A stretch of 64,000 bases of DNA from an uncultured Spartobacteria bacterium. GTDB taxonomy: Bacteria > Verrucomicrobiota > Verrucomicrobiia > Chthoniobacterales > Chthoniobacteraceae. The stretch covers positions 62,001 to 126,000 of the forward strand of contig CAIRYQ010000042.1 of the NCBI GenBank assembly GCA_903882875.1, given 5' to 3'. This document shows, piece after piece, positions 1 to 8,808 of this stretch (within the stretch, counting starts at the first letter, position 1; each line of letters opens with the position of its first letter). Under the pieces are notes generated by a model. The model made no database searches. It saw only the letters and a program-made list of their open reading frames with translations, and was not told the DNA's origin. A program made the translations under genes and the position numbers.

Positions 1-654
1 GTCGTCGTCGGGGAACACGAGCAGGTAGGTGAGGTTCGGCATCTTCGCGCCGCCGAGGGCTTCGCCGAAGAGCACGGGCGTGAGGCCCACGCGCTTGAAG
101 ATCGCCAGCTCATGTTCGTTGAACATTTCGATCTTCTTCAAAGCCGCGCGCTCATTGTGGCTCTCGTAGATGCGCAGGTTCAGCAGCCGCGCCTTCGTCG
201 TGTCGGGCTTCGCAAGATGCGGGAATCCCTCGATGGCGCCGAGGAAGGAACTCTCGATGCGGTCGTACACCGGGTCGCTCGCCGGCGCGGCGAGGTAATC
301 GGCGGCGGCGTTTTTGTAATCCGCATCCGCGGCGAGGTGCGAGGAGAGCGTGGCGGCTTCGTCGGGGGACTTGAGGACGATGAGGACGTACACCGCCAGC
401 TTGCCATCCGGCAGCGTCTCGCTGAACACGCCGACCGGCCCGATGCCCGCGCGCCGCAGCGCCGGGATGAACGCCTTGCCGAGATACGTGTCGAGCACCG
501 GCTTCTTCGCGGCGTTCAGCGTATAGGTGCTCAGCTTGTAGTATTCGCGCGCCTTGCCATCGGCGGCGGATGCGGCGTTGGAAAGTGCGGCGAGTGCGGC
601 GGAACCGGCGACGGCCTGCGCGACGGAGGATTGGAGGAAGGTGCGGCGTTTCAT
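1..654 (-). CDS. NIPSNAP-family secreted protein, truncated at the window edge
   Basis: The reverse strand is open from an ATG at 654 to the left edge, 218 codons, with no stop in the window, so the 3' end is missing. The start MKRRTFLQSSVAQAVAGSAALAAL is a twin-arginine-like signal (KRRTFLQ) with a hydrophobic core and an AxA-type site near residue 30. The mature part (YYKLSTYTL, then a second copy around LLNLRIYESHNERA) has the paired ferredoxin-like repeats typical of NIPSNAP proteins of Planctomycetes and Verrucomicrobia. The biochemical role of secreted bacterial NIPSNAP proteins is not established. The family call comes from the motif pattern and is fairly confident; function is open. 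Confidence 0.8.
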   Translation of the reverse strand, partial: MKRRTFLQSSVAQAVAGSAALAALSNAASAADGKAREYYKLSTYTLNAAKKPVLDTYLGKAFIPALRRAGIGPVGVFSETLPDGKLAVYVLIVLKSPDEAATLSSHLAADADYKNAAADYLAAPASDPVYDRIESSFLGAIEGFPHLAKPDTTKARLLNLRIYESHNERAALKKIEMFNEHELAIFKRVGLTPVLFGEALGGAKMPNLTYLLVFPDDD

Positions 655-813
655 GGGCCGCGAGCGATACGCGGTCGCGAACGGGAAGGCAATACCGGGC
701 ATCGCGCGCCCCACCACGCTACGCCTTGCCCAAGACTCCCGAAAACTGCGGACAACGTGATGAGGTACAACAGTTAGGCGATTCGGCTTTGTTCACGGTT
801 TCTTGAACCAAGG

Positions 814-1179
814 TTAGGCATTAAGAGCCTCGACTAGCTGAGGACGCATGACCCACTGAAAATGTGCATCCTCCGGCTGGTCTGGGTTGCTGGTGGCTAG
901 AATCGTAGTCCAAATCTTAGAGCCGTCCTTGCGCTTCTCGGGCTGGAGGCTCAATCGCGCGCCGAGCGTCTTGCCAAGTTGTCCGTATTGTAGATTGGCG
1001 GTACCGTAGTCCGAGTAGCCAGCGGCTTGCGCGAGTTGCGTGGCTGTGAGCGTGTGGTTGGATGCCTGGAAGTGAGCCTCAAGCATGTCGCGCTGCTGCT
1101 TGCTGATGTCTGCGCGACTCGCTAAAAGAGCATTCTTGAAATCTTTGCTGGTAACGGCGTCGCTTGCGGAGTTGTTCAT
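814..1179 (-). CDS. hypothetical protein, possibly a DNA-associated small domain
   Basis: 121 residues from ATG 1179 (MNNSASDAV). The frame stays open upstream to an ATG at 1335, but that part runs into the repeat array and has different composition, so the shorter start is preferred; no Shine-Dalgarno is seen. The middle (LTATQLAQAAGYSDYGTANL) looks like a helix-turn-helix segment and the tail (HFQWVMRPQLVEAL) is well formed. I recall similar domains standing alone or fused to HNH nucleases, but cannot confirm it here. The 21-22 bp array lies directly upstream of its 5' end, so the array could be its control region. No function is assigned. Confidence 0.55.
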   Translation of the reverse strand: MNNSASDAVTSKDFKNALLASRADISKQQRDMLEAHFQASNHTLTATQLAQAAGYSDYGTANLQYGQLGKTLGARLSLQPEKRKDGSKIWTTILATSNPDQPEDAHFQWVMRPQLVEALNA

Positions 1180-1273
1180 AGGTTGATTTATCGGAGTGGA
1201 CGGAGAATCGCCAGTCGTATAGCTGGAAAGGCGGGGATGTCGAGCGGTTCCGGGATGTGCGGAGGCATCATGG

Positions 1274-1468
1274 TTGATGCCGCTCGGTATCAACCATGAT
1301 GCGTTTGGAATCAGCGTTGTTCCGATGGGAATCACCGTTGATGCCCATCCGTATCAATGGTGATGCGTTTTGGTTCATCGTTGATGCGCAGCCGTATCTT
1401 TGATGATGCGTTTTGAATCATCATTGATGCCATCCGGCATCAACGTTGATGCCCTGTGGCATCAATTT
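1274..1468. repeat. non-coding array of 21-22 bp imperfect palindromes
   Basis: Nine degenerate units start near 1274, 1297, 1317, 1338, 1361, 1381, 1404, 1424 and 1446, a mean period of 21-22 bp. The clearest units read TTGATGCC, five bases, then GGCATCAA, a dyad. Alternate units carry TGATGCGTTTTG instead, giving a super-period of about 43 bp (1338, 1381, 1424). All frames contain stops, so it is not coding in its present form. The array fills the gap between the 3' end of the gene ending at 1488 and the 5' end of the gene starting at 1179. A CRISPR is excluded because the units abut without unique spacers. Confidence 0.8.
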
Positions 1469-1487
1469 GGGCGCTTTTTGCCCCGGC

Positions 1488-2105
1488 TCAGGGCTTCTTG
1501 GTGGCGGGCTTGGGGGTGGTGGGGCCGCGGCCGGGGTAGCTGGCCTTGAGGTCGCTGTGGATGTCTTCGGCTCCCGCGGTGCCGGCTTTGGCGGCGAGGG
1601 GGAGGTAGTTGTAGTAGAAGAGGTCGGCGTTGAGCATGTCGGCGCCGGCGACGGTCTGGGTGTCCACGAGGGGCTGGAGGATGGTGTTGACCTTGGCGAT
1701 GATGCGGCCGAGGGCGTCCCATGCGGCCTGCTCCTTGTCGTATTCGGTGAGGTCTATGGTGCCGGGGACGGTGGCGGCCTGCTGGTGCATGTAGTCGCGG
1801 CATTTTTCGTGGAAGGGGAGGCGCTGGTCGCTGAGCTTGAAGTAGCCCGCGCGCTGGTCGTCGGTGATGGTCATGGCAAAGGCGGCGATTTTCGCGATGA
1901 GCGCGTCGGCGGCGGCGATGATGTCGGCTTCCTGCTGGGAGGTGATGACGATGGAGAGGTCGTTCTGTTGCATGGGAGTGTGTTGGTTTTGGTAGGAGCG
2001 CGCGGGCACTTTGCCATCCCAGGTGAACTCAGGGCCCATGTCCCAGCGGAGCGGTTGTCCGTCGGGCAGGGTCATGTCGAATCTGAGGGGTTCCGGCTCG
2101 GCCAT
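1488..2105 (-). CDS. hypothetical protein, about 205 residues
   Basis: The frame ends at 1488. The preferred start is ATG 2105 (MAEPEPLRFDM); ATG 1973 (MQQNDLSIVI) is an alternative, and the frame upstream of 2105 runs into repeat sequence and is rejected. No signal peptide is seen. The body is helical (QQEADIIAAADALIAKIAAFA) with a conserved-looking segment LFYYNYLPLAAKAG and a Lys/Pro-rich tail. I do not recognise the family. It may be a structural or DNA-element-associated protein, but nothing in the sequence decides this. Its neighbours are a tandem-repeat array downstream and an inverted repeat upstream, so the region has accessory character. Confidence 0.6.
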   Translation of the reverse strand: MAEPEPLRFDMTLPDGQPLRWDMGPEFTWDGKVPARSYQNQHTPMQQNDLSIVITSQQEADIIAAADALIAKIAAFAMTITDDQRAGYFKLSDQRLPFHEKCRDYMHQQAATVPGTIDLTEYDKEQAAWDALGRIIAKVNTILQPLVDTQTVAGADMLNADLFYYNYLPLAAKAGTAGAEDIHSDLKASYPGRGPTTPKPATKKP

Positions 2106-2161
2106 GAGGAAATTGCAATGTGGCTCGGGCGGAGGATCAAGATTTATTTTTGAGGCGGGGA

Positions 2162-2253
2162 ATTTCACTACGAAGGGCGGAAAGAAGGTGCATGGAATCC
2201 ATGGGCATCCGCATGTCTCTGCTTTGTGCCCTTCGTGCCCTTCGCAGTGAAAT
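2162..2253. repeat. inverted repeat with 16-bp arms
   Basis: Arms at 2162-2177 (ATTTCACTACGAAGGG) and 2238-2253 (CCCTTCGCAGTGAAAT) pair with one mismatch around a 60-bp spacer. The right half repeats the word TGCCCTTCG twice (2227-2245). On the reverse strand it would read as His-Glu-Gly-His words, which explains a spurious N-terminal extension of the neighbouring gene. It lies between that gene and the tRNA-Thr/tuf promoter. This looks like a small dispersed non-autonomous element; no transposase is nearby. Confidence 0.65.
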
Positions 2254-2336
2254 CCCAAGGCGGCGGCGTGCGGTGCGCGTTTTTTGCCCGGAACGGATGT
2301 GCCAAACGTCGCGTGCAAAATTCGCTGAATTTGGTT

Positions 2337-2364
2337 TTGACAGACAGGGGCAGGTTGCTAGGTT
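2337..2364 (+). promoter_or_regulatory. sigma-70-type promoter for the tRNA-Thr/tuf operon
   Basis: A perfect TTGACA at 2337-2342 is followed after 16 bases by TAGGTT at 2359-2364, preceded by TGC (an extended -10). It is oriented toward the tRNA-Thr at 2502. It is the only good promoter-like pair seen in the roughly 400-base gap and sits where the translation operon needs one. The leader before the tRNA would be about 130 bases. Confidence 0.55.
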
Positions 2365-2501
2365 GCGCGCCCGCTTTTTTGGAAAGAAGCAGCGGAAATT
2401 CCCAACTCGGCCCGGCGATGAACGCCGGAACGGGGCGGGGGTTTTCGCTTTTTTTTCCGAGTGCGGGACTGGCCAAAAGCCGGAACCTGTTCTTTGCATT
2501 C

Positions 2502-2577
2502 GCCTCAGTAGCTCAGTTGGTAGAGCACGTCCTTGGTAAGGACGAGGTCATCGGTTCAATCCCGATCTGAGGCTCCA
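2502..2577 (+). tRNA. tRNA-Thr (anticodon GGT)
   Basis: A 76-base cloverleaf: acceptor GCCTCAG pairs with CTGAGGC, the D-arm is GCTC AGTTGGTA GAGC, the anticodon loop CTTGGTA gives GGT, and the T-arm is ATCGG TTCAATC CCGAT. The 3' CCA is encoded. It stands 62 bases before tuf, the common tRNA-Thr-tuf arrangement, and is probably processed from the same transcript. Confidence 0.95.
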
Positions 2578-2639
2578 TGCCCGCAGGCACCCATTCCAAA
2601 AACTCACAACAACAAACCAACCAACCACACCTAACCACC

Positions 2640-3839
<1,200 letters not shown>

Positions 3840-3907
3840 ACAAACCATTTGCCGATTCACGCGCGGGGTGGAGATTTCCCTCCACTCCGCGCTTTCGGCT
3901 GAAAAAT

Positions 3908-3983
3908 ACGGGAGTAACTCAACTGGTAGAGTAGCGGTCTCCAAAACCGCCTGTTGGGGGTTCGAGTCCCTCCTCCCGTGCCA
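3908..3983 (+). tRNA. tRNA-Trp (anticodon CCA)
   Basis: 76 bases: acceptor ACGGGAG pairs with CTCCCGT, anticodon stem GCGGT/ACCGC encloses CTCCAAA with anticodon CCA, T-arm GGGGG TTCGAGT CCCTC, encoded CCA end. It lies between tuf and secE as in many bacteria and is 27 bases upstream of secE, so it is likely co-transcribed and excised. Confidence 0.95.
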
Positions 3984-4010
3984 CCCGCAGATCCGCCACA
4001 GCCAAAGCCC

Positions 4011-4223
4011 ATGTTCGCAAAAACCGCAAATTTCATCCGCGAGGTAAAGACCGAGCTCCAAAAGGCGACGTGGCCTTGGGATCCGAAGGAAAAAGCCTTC
4101 GGTGCCAAGTACAAGGAGCTCATTGATTCCACCATCGTGGTCATCATCGCGATGCTTCTGCTCGCCGCATTCGTCACCATTTTCGACTTCGCACTCATGC
4201 AGGTCAGCCGGCTGCTTTTCTAA
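4011..4223 (+). CDS. secE: preprotein translocase subunit SecE
   Basis: 70 residues, the short single-span SecE form. It stabilises SecY in the inner-membrane SecYEG channel. The amphipathic N-terminal helix (FIREVKTELQKATWP, with the family's V-x-x-E-x-x-K-x-x-WP signature) is followed by one membrane segment (IVVIIAMLLLAAFVTIF). ATG 4011 directly follows the tRNA-Trp 3' end. The gene is 9 bases before nusG, the usual secE-nusG pairing. Confidence 0.93.
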   Translation: MFAKTANFIREVKTELQKATWPWDPKEKAFGAKYKELIDSTIVVIIAMLLLAAFVTIFDFALMQVSRLLF

Positions 4224-4232
4224 ATTTTACTC

Positions 4233-4802
4233 ATGACCGAAGAACAAAAACGCAAGCAGTGGTTCGTCGTCCACGTCCTTTCCGGACAGGAAAAAAAGAT
4301 CCACGACAACCTCTCGAAACGCGTGAAGACCGAGGAGATGGCGGACTACGTGTATGAGGTCCTGCTCCCCACGGAGCGCGTCTCCGAGGTGAAGCGCGGC
4401 AAGAAGACCGAGACCACGCGCAAATTCTTCCCCGGCTACATCCTCATCAACATGTGGCTCATTGATGAAAACAAGCAGCTCGTGGACAAGACGTGGTACT
4501 TCATCAAGGACACCACGGGCGTGCTCGGCTTCGCCGGCACGAAGGACCGCCCGATCCCGATGATGCAAAAAGAAGTGGACGCCATGCTCGCACAGGTTCG
4601 CGCCAGCGAGGAAAAGGCCCGCCCGAAAGTCGAGTTCACCGTCGGCGAGATCGTGAAGGTCGCGGACGGCCCGTTCCAAAACCAGACCGGCGTCGTCGAG
4701 GAAATAGACCCCGAACGCGGCAAGCTGCGCGTCAGCGTCAGCATCTTCGGACGCGAGACCCCCGTGGACCTCGAATACTGGCAGGTCGAACGCAACGCAT
4801 AA
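4233..4802 (+). CDS. nusG: transcription antitermination factor NusG
   Basis: 189 residues, normal length. NusG binds the RNA polymerase clamp and couples transcription to ribosomes or Rho. The N-terminal NGN domain (about 8-115) begins WFVVHVLSGQE and contains FFPGYILINM; the C-terminal KOW domain (about 130-175) has VGEIVKVADGPFQNQTGVV. The order secE-nusG-rplK is conserved. Start ATG 4233 has an AT-rich leader without Shine-Dalgarno. Confidence 0.95.
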   Translation: MTEEQKRKQWFVVHVLSGQEKKIHDNLSKRVKTEEMADYVYEVLLPTERVSEVKRGKKTETTRKFFPGYILINMWLIDENKQLVDKTWYFIKDTTGVLGFAGTKDRPIPMMQKEVDAMLAQVRASEEKARPKVEFTVGEIVKVADGPFQNQTGVVEEIDPERGKLRVSVSIFGRETPVDLEYWQVERNA

Positions 4803-4872
4803 TTTTTACGCACTAAACACAAACTCCGGGCGCTGAAGCCTCCTCTCACGCCCACCAAACCAAACACTCATC

Positions 4873-5298
4873 ATGGCAAAAGAAATCGTCGGTTCCATCA
4901 AACTCCAAATCCCCGCAGGCGCGGCCAACCCCGCGCCGCCCGTCGGCCCCGCGCTCGGCCAGCAGGGCGTGAACATCATGGCCTTCTGCAAGGAGTTCAA
5001 CGCACGCACCGCCAAGCAGTCGGGCGACATCCTCCCCGTCGTCATCACCGTCTATAAGGACAAGAGTTTCACCTTCATCACCAAACAGCCCCCCGCGAGT
5101 TCGCTTATCAAGAAGGCGCTCAATCTCGCCAGCGGCTCGAAGGAGCCGAACAAGATCAAGGTCGGCAAGCTCACCAAGAAGCAGGTCGAGGAAATCGCGA
5201 AAAAGAAAATGCCCGACCTCAACGCCCGCACCCCCGCCGCTGCCGCGAAGATCATCGCCGGCACCGCGCGCCAGATGGGCGTGGATGTCGAGGCTTAA
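4873..5298 (+). CDS. rplK: 50S ribosomal protein L11
   Basis: 141 residues, the family norm. L11 binds the GTPase-associated centre of 23S rRNA. The N-terminal domain carries the proline-rich [19 protein letters not shown] loop that contacts rRNA and factors. The C-terminal RNA-binding domain contains [15 protein letters not shown] and ends [12 protein letters not shown]. In most bacteria rplA follows within tens of bases; here an intrinsic terminator lies 33 bases after the stop and no rplA is present, so the usual rplKAJL-rpoBC string is broken. Confidence 0.95.
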   Translation: MAKEIVGSIKLQIPAGAANPAPPVGPALGQQGVNIMAFCKEFNARTAKQSGDILPVVITVYKDKSFTFITKQPPASSLIKKALNLASGSKEPNKIKVGKLTKKQVEEIAKKKMPDLNARTPAAAAKIIAGTARQMGVDVEA

Positions 5299-5330
5299 CC
5301 TCGCGTAACCTCCACCGAATCCATTTACAA

Positions 5331-5359
5331 AAGGGGCGGATGAAAGTCCGCCCCTTTTT
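5331..5359 (+). terminator. Rho-independent terminator after rplK
   Basis: AAGGGGCGGA and TCCGCCCCTT pair perfectly across the loop TGAAAG, and the 3' arm runs into a T5 tract. It is the clearest intrinsic terminator in the window and marks the end of the tRNA-Thr/tuf/secE/nusG/rplK transcript. Confidence 0.9.
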
Positions 5360-5427
5360 CGTTTTTTGGATGGGACGGATGTTTCCGTCCATGCCTGCCA
5401 GCTTGCCTGACAAAAGGGCAAATGAGA

Positions 5428-5484
5428 AAGGCAGGAAATCAGGAAATGAGGGCGGATGACTCTCTTTTCCTGTCTTCCTGCCTT
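5428..5484. repeat. purine/pyrimidine hairpin element, copy A
   Basis: Arms at 5428-5446 (AAGGCAGGAAATCAGGAAA) and 5466-5484 (TTTCCTGTCTTCCTGCCTT) pair with two mismatches around a 19-base spacer. The right arm is built from CTTCCTG words. A closely similar element is at 24271-24339. Both lie in gene-poor gaps, which suggests a dispersed family. Confidence 0.65.
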
Positions 5485-5627
5485 CCTGATTCAATTCTTC
5501 CTCCGATCGTCGTCCAGCCGCTCAGGTACGGTTCCATCCGCCGCAGCAGTACGCTGGGAGCAACTTTCAAAATTTCGGAGACCATTCGGAACGCGTCTGT
5601 CACCTTGGAGTGCGGCGGGAAGCGTAG

Positions 5628-5786
5628 CGCCCTGGCGCCTCTGACATTGGTGCCACGGCGGAGAAGAACGGTCTGTCCGATACAGTGCCGGTTCCAGTGG
5701 ACTGGAGGAGGCTCTTTGTCACGCTCTGGACATCGGTCAACGGCGCATGGCAGCCAGCATCCTATTATTACGACAGCACGGAATAG
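5628..5786 (+). pseudogene. possible remnant of a protein-coding C-terminus
   Basis: A 52-codon stretch after a TAG at 5625 reads with protein-like composition (VPVDWRRLFVTLWTSV, then GAWQPASYYYDSTE and a TAG). It has no plausible ATG start. The aromatic-rich end resembles the tail of a secreted or coat-type protein, but I cannot name one. It sits in the roughly 500-base gap between the rplK terminator and the serine hydrolase. A chance open frame is quite possible. Confidence 0.25.
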
Positions 5787-5863
5787 TGGGCAGGCTAATA
5801 TCCACCCCATTTTCGTGTTCAGCTCGATGAGATGCTTGGCGGATATCGAAGGGGAACGCCGCG

Positions 5864-7000
5864 TCATTTTTTCCCGGTCGCCGCTTTCAGTGCGACTGCC
5901 GAGATCTCGTCGCCGATCCATTCCCAGCCGTTGCCAGCGGTGTTGAAAACAGCGACGCACGCGATCTCCGGGCCCGCGTGAAAGACACCGAACAGCCCGC
6001 CGAGATGCCCGCAGTGGCACAGCGCCTTGCCTCCGATTCCCGGCAGTTCGGTCTTCCACACGCCGCCCGCGTATGAGCTGCCGTCCGGCGGAGTCTGCAA
6101 ATGGCTGAACGTTTCTGCCGTGACGAGCTTCGGCTCGCCGGACGAAACCCACGCGGCGAAGTGCGCGAAATCCGTGAGCGAAAGACGGACGCTCGCCGCG
6201 GGCGCAAGCGCGGGCGGGAACTGGTTTTCCGGCACAGGCGACGCGGGCGTGAGCTGGTCGCCGTCGCGGTAGTGGCCCCAGGGCTGGTCAATCTTTCCTG
6301 GTGTCGCCGGTGCGCCGAATCCCGCGGTCTTCAGCCCGAGAGGTGCGAAAATTTTAACACGCATCAGCTCCTCGTAGTCCGAGTCTGCCGCGCGCTCGAT
6401 GATTGCGCCGAGCAGCCCGTAGCCCGAGTTGCTGTATGAAAAATTTCCCGGCGCTTCCGTGGTCGGATTCGCGAGCAGTCTTTTCGCAAAGGCCGCGCGC
6501 TGCTCGCGCTGCGTGCCTTTGCCCACGTCGAGCGTGCGCCACTCCGCGCGCGACATCTGCGGGACGCCGCTGCGGTGCGTGACGAGATGCTCGATGGTCA
6601 CCTTTTTCCAAGCGGGGTCGCATGGCACGCCGGGCAGCGCTTCGGGCACGGTCATGTCCCAGCGCAGTTTCCCCGCGTCCACGAGCATGCCGACGAGGAT
6701 GGCCGTCATGGTCTTCGTGCATGAGCCGATGTGCCAGAGATCGTCGCGCGTCACGCGCACATCGCGATCCACGCGCCGGAGTCCCGTCGCACCGATGGCC
6801 GTGATGCGCCCGCCCTCGATCACCGCCGCAGCGCAAGCCGGCAGCTTGTTTTTTGCGCGCACCACCTCGAGTTCCGCGGAAATGTCCACCGGCTCTGCAG
6901 CCATTGAGGTCTCTCCGAAAACGAAAAACGCAGCCAGCATAAGCATCAGTGCGGGGCCGATCCGTTTCGACGGGCCGCAAAAAAATCTGTGTCCGTCCAT
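5864..7000 (-). CDS. secreted beta-lactamase-family serine hydrolase
   Basis: About 378 residues with start ATG 7000; ATG 6946 is a shorter alternative. The N-terminus has basic residues (SKR) and a hydrophobic run (ALMLMLAAFFVFG), so it is exported. Class C beta-lactamase/esterase motifs are in order: SCTK (nucleophile Ser and Lys of SxxK) in HIGSCTKTMT, YSN in NFSYSNSGYGLLG, and HCG near the C-terminus as the third motif. Such proteins hydrolyse esters or D-amino-acid peptides; true beta-lactamase activity is not implied. The sequence around the start (ATGAACATGGACGGACAC) is made of short repeated words and may not be translated, so the start is uncertain. Confidence 0.85.
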   Translation of the reverse strand: MDGHRFFCGPSKRIGPALMLMLAAFFVFGETSMAAEPVDISAELEVVRAKNKLPACAAAVIEGGRITAIGATGLRRVDRDVRVTRDDLWHIGSCTKTMTAILVGMLVDAGKLRWDMTVPEALPGVPCDPAWKKVTIEHLVTHRSGVPQMSRAEWRTLDVGKGTQREQRAAFAKRLLANPTTEAPGNFSYSNSGYGLLGAIIERAADSDYEELMRVKIFAPLGLKTAGFGAPATPGKIDQPWGHYRDGDQLTPASPVPENQFPPALAPAASVRLSLTDFAHFAAWVSSGEPKLVTAETFSHLQTPPDGSSYAGGVWKTELPGIGGKALCHCGHLGGLFGVFHAGPEIACVAVFNTAGNGWEWIGDEISAVALKAATGKK

Positions 7001-7237
7001 GTTCATCCGCGGTTCAAAATCCCCGTTCATTTTCCTGCCGTGCGCGCCCGCCGATTCTGTGCAGCGATCGGAAAATGGCACGGAGAACGCCACGGCGGGC
7101 ATGCCGGCGGAGTGGAGGAGGGGAGATGCGTTCACGGGTGCGCAGCGTGTTGCGGCGGCGGCAGGCGGACAAGGCGAAAGGCCCGTCGTCCCGCACGCTT
7201 GACTTCCCTCCGCGCCTCCGCGCCAATCCGCGCCCTT

Positions 7238-8089
7238 ATGAAACTCCTCCTCACCCTCGCATTTTGCGCAGCATCGCTCCCGCTCAACGCCGCCGATCCG
7301 CTGCCGGATAATCTCAGGCAGGGCAGCTTCGTCATCGGCTGCCAAGCGTGGACGTTCAACCGTTTCTCCCTCTTCGAGGCCATCGAGAAGACCGCTGCCA
7401 CCGGTGCGAAGACAATCGAATTTTTCCCCGGACAAAAGCTCTCGCCCGAGCAGAAGGACGTGAAGTTCAGTCACGATGCCACGCCCGAGGTGTGGGAGAA
7501 AGTGAAGGCGAAGCTCAAGGAGCACGGCATCACGCCCGTCGCATACGGCGTTGTCGGGCTGTCGAAGGACGAGGCGGTCTCGCGCAAAGTTTTTGAATTC
7601 GCAAAATACTTCGGCATCCGCGTCATCAACACTGAGTCCGTGGACGCGATTGATACTTTCGAGAAGCTCGTGAAGGAATACGACATCAAGGTCGGCTTCC
7701 ACGATCATCCGAAGCGCGAAAAGAATCCCGAATACCGCATGTGGGATCCGAACTACATCCTCTCGATCGTGAAAGATCGCGACCCTCGCATCGGTTCGTG
7801 CGCCGACACCGGCCACTGGGTCCGCAGCGGCCTGAAGCCTGTGGACGCGATCCGCATTTTGAAAGGCCGCATCATGAGCAGCCACCTGAAGGATCTCGAT
7901 GTCGCGCCGAACGGCCACGACGTGGTGTATGGCACCGGCGTGAGCGACGTGAAAGGCATCCTCGACGAGTACGCCGCGCAGGGCTTCACCGGCCCGATTT
8001 CCATCGAGTACGAATACAAGCAGGAGGACAACCTCGCCGAGGCGAAGCAGTGCATCGAATTCGTCCGCGGCTACACGCCGAAGAAGTAG
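7238..8089 (+). CDS. secreted sugar isomerase/epimerase-like TIM-barrel protein
   Basis: 283 residues. The signal peptide MKLLLTLAFCAASLPLNAA is followed by a xylose-isomerase-like TIM barrel: CQAWTFN at the first strand, KTIEFFPG, ITPVAYGVV, VGFHDHPK (metal-type His/Asp), IGSCADTGHW (Asp/His), and GPISIEYEYK (Glu) near the end. These fit the metal-binding residues of the AP endonuclease family 2 fold. PVC bacteria have many exported members and their substrates are generally unknown. The start follows a CCCTT leader with no Shine-Dalgarno. The next gene is 24 bases downstream on the same strand. Confidence 0.85.
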   Translation: MKLLLTLAFCAASLPLNAADPLPDNLRQGSFVIGCQAWTFNRFSLFEAIEKTAATGAKTIEFFPGQKLSPEQKDVKFSHDATPEVWEKVKAKLKEHGITPVAYGVVGLSKDEAVSRKVFEFAKYFGIRVINTESVDAIDTFEKLVKEYDIKVGFHDHPKREKNPEYRMWDPNYILSIVKDRDPRIGSCADTGHWVRSGLKPVDAIRILKGRIMSSHLKDLDVAPNGHDVVYGTGVSDVKGILDEYAAQGFTGPISIEYEYKQEDNLAEAKQCIEFVRGYTPKK

Positions 8090-8113
8090 TTTCGCACCAA
8101 GCGATCCCATTTC

Positions 8114-8749
8114 ATGAAGTCGCTCGTCTCGTTCTTCGCGGCGCTGCTGATTCTTGCACGCCTTGCCGCCGCCGGATCGATCTCGGCCGAAGGTGAAAGA
8201 TTCGTGCGCTTCCTCGATTCCATGCACGTTGAGGAGCACTGGATCGCCGGAGCCATCGTCGAGTGGAAAACTGGTGAGCCGACTGGCAAACCGATCAAGG
8301 ACACCGGGAAGCACACGCATTGCAGCCAGTTCGCCGCCGCCGCGTGCGAGAGGCTCGGCATCTACATCCTGCGCCCACCGGAGCACGGCAGCGTGCTGCT
8401 CGCGAATGCGCAATACGACTGGCTGCCATCCGCAGAAGGAAAGGCGAAGGGCTGGTCGCCGGTGAAGGACGGCTTCGCCGCGCAGACACTCGCGAACAAG
8501 GGGGTAATCGTCGTCGCCGTCTACAAAAATGGCGATCCCAAAAAATCCGGACACATCGCAATCATCCGCCCGAGTGCAAAGAGCGATGCCGAGATCAAGG
8601 CCGAAGGCCCGCAGGTCACACAGGCCGGCGGCACGAACATGAACTCGGGAACGCTCAAGCGCGGCTTCGCGAATCACCGCGATGCGTTTGAAAAAAATGA
8701 GGTGCGGTATTTTTCGCACGCGGTGACTTTGCCCGCCGAGCCGAAGTAG
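8114..8749 (+). CDS. secreted hypothetical protein, possible Cys/His hydrolase
   Basis: 211 residues with a signal peptide (MKSLVSFFAALLILARLAAA). A Cys in HTHCSQFAAAACERLGI starts a helix, as in NlpC/P60 or CHAP-type amidases, and a later KSGHIAIIRP places a His in a strand, the order expected for a Cys-His pair. This is a structural analogy only; I cannot assign a Pfam family. It is 24 bases after the TIM-barrel gene and 60 bases before the permease gene, all on the same strand. Confidence 0.6.
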   Translation: MKSLVSFFAALLILARLAAAGSISAEGERFVRFLDSMHVEEHWIAGAIVEWKTGEPTGKPIKDTGKHTHCSQFAAAACERLGIYILRPPEHGSVLLANAQYDWLPSAEGKAKGWSPVKDGFAAQTLANKGVIVVAVYKNGDPKKSGHIAIIRPSAKSDAEIKAEGPQVTQAGGTNMNSGTLKRGFANHRDAFEKNEVRYFSHAVTLPAEPK

Positions 8750-8808
8750 CCCGCCAAGGGCAGGCGGCGGCTCTCGCCAAATATGCTGGCTTGGTGTAGC
8801 TCCCCTGC

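Noticed and set aside
1274-1468. CRISPR array
   Set aside because: The repeats abut and are degenerate palindromes; there are no spacers of constant length.
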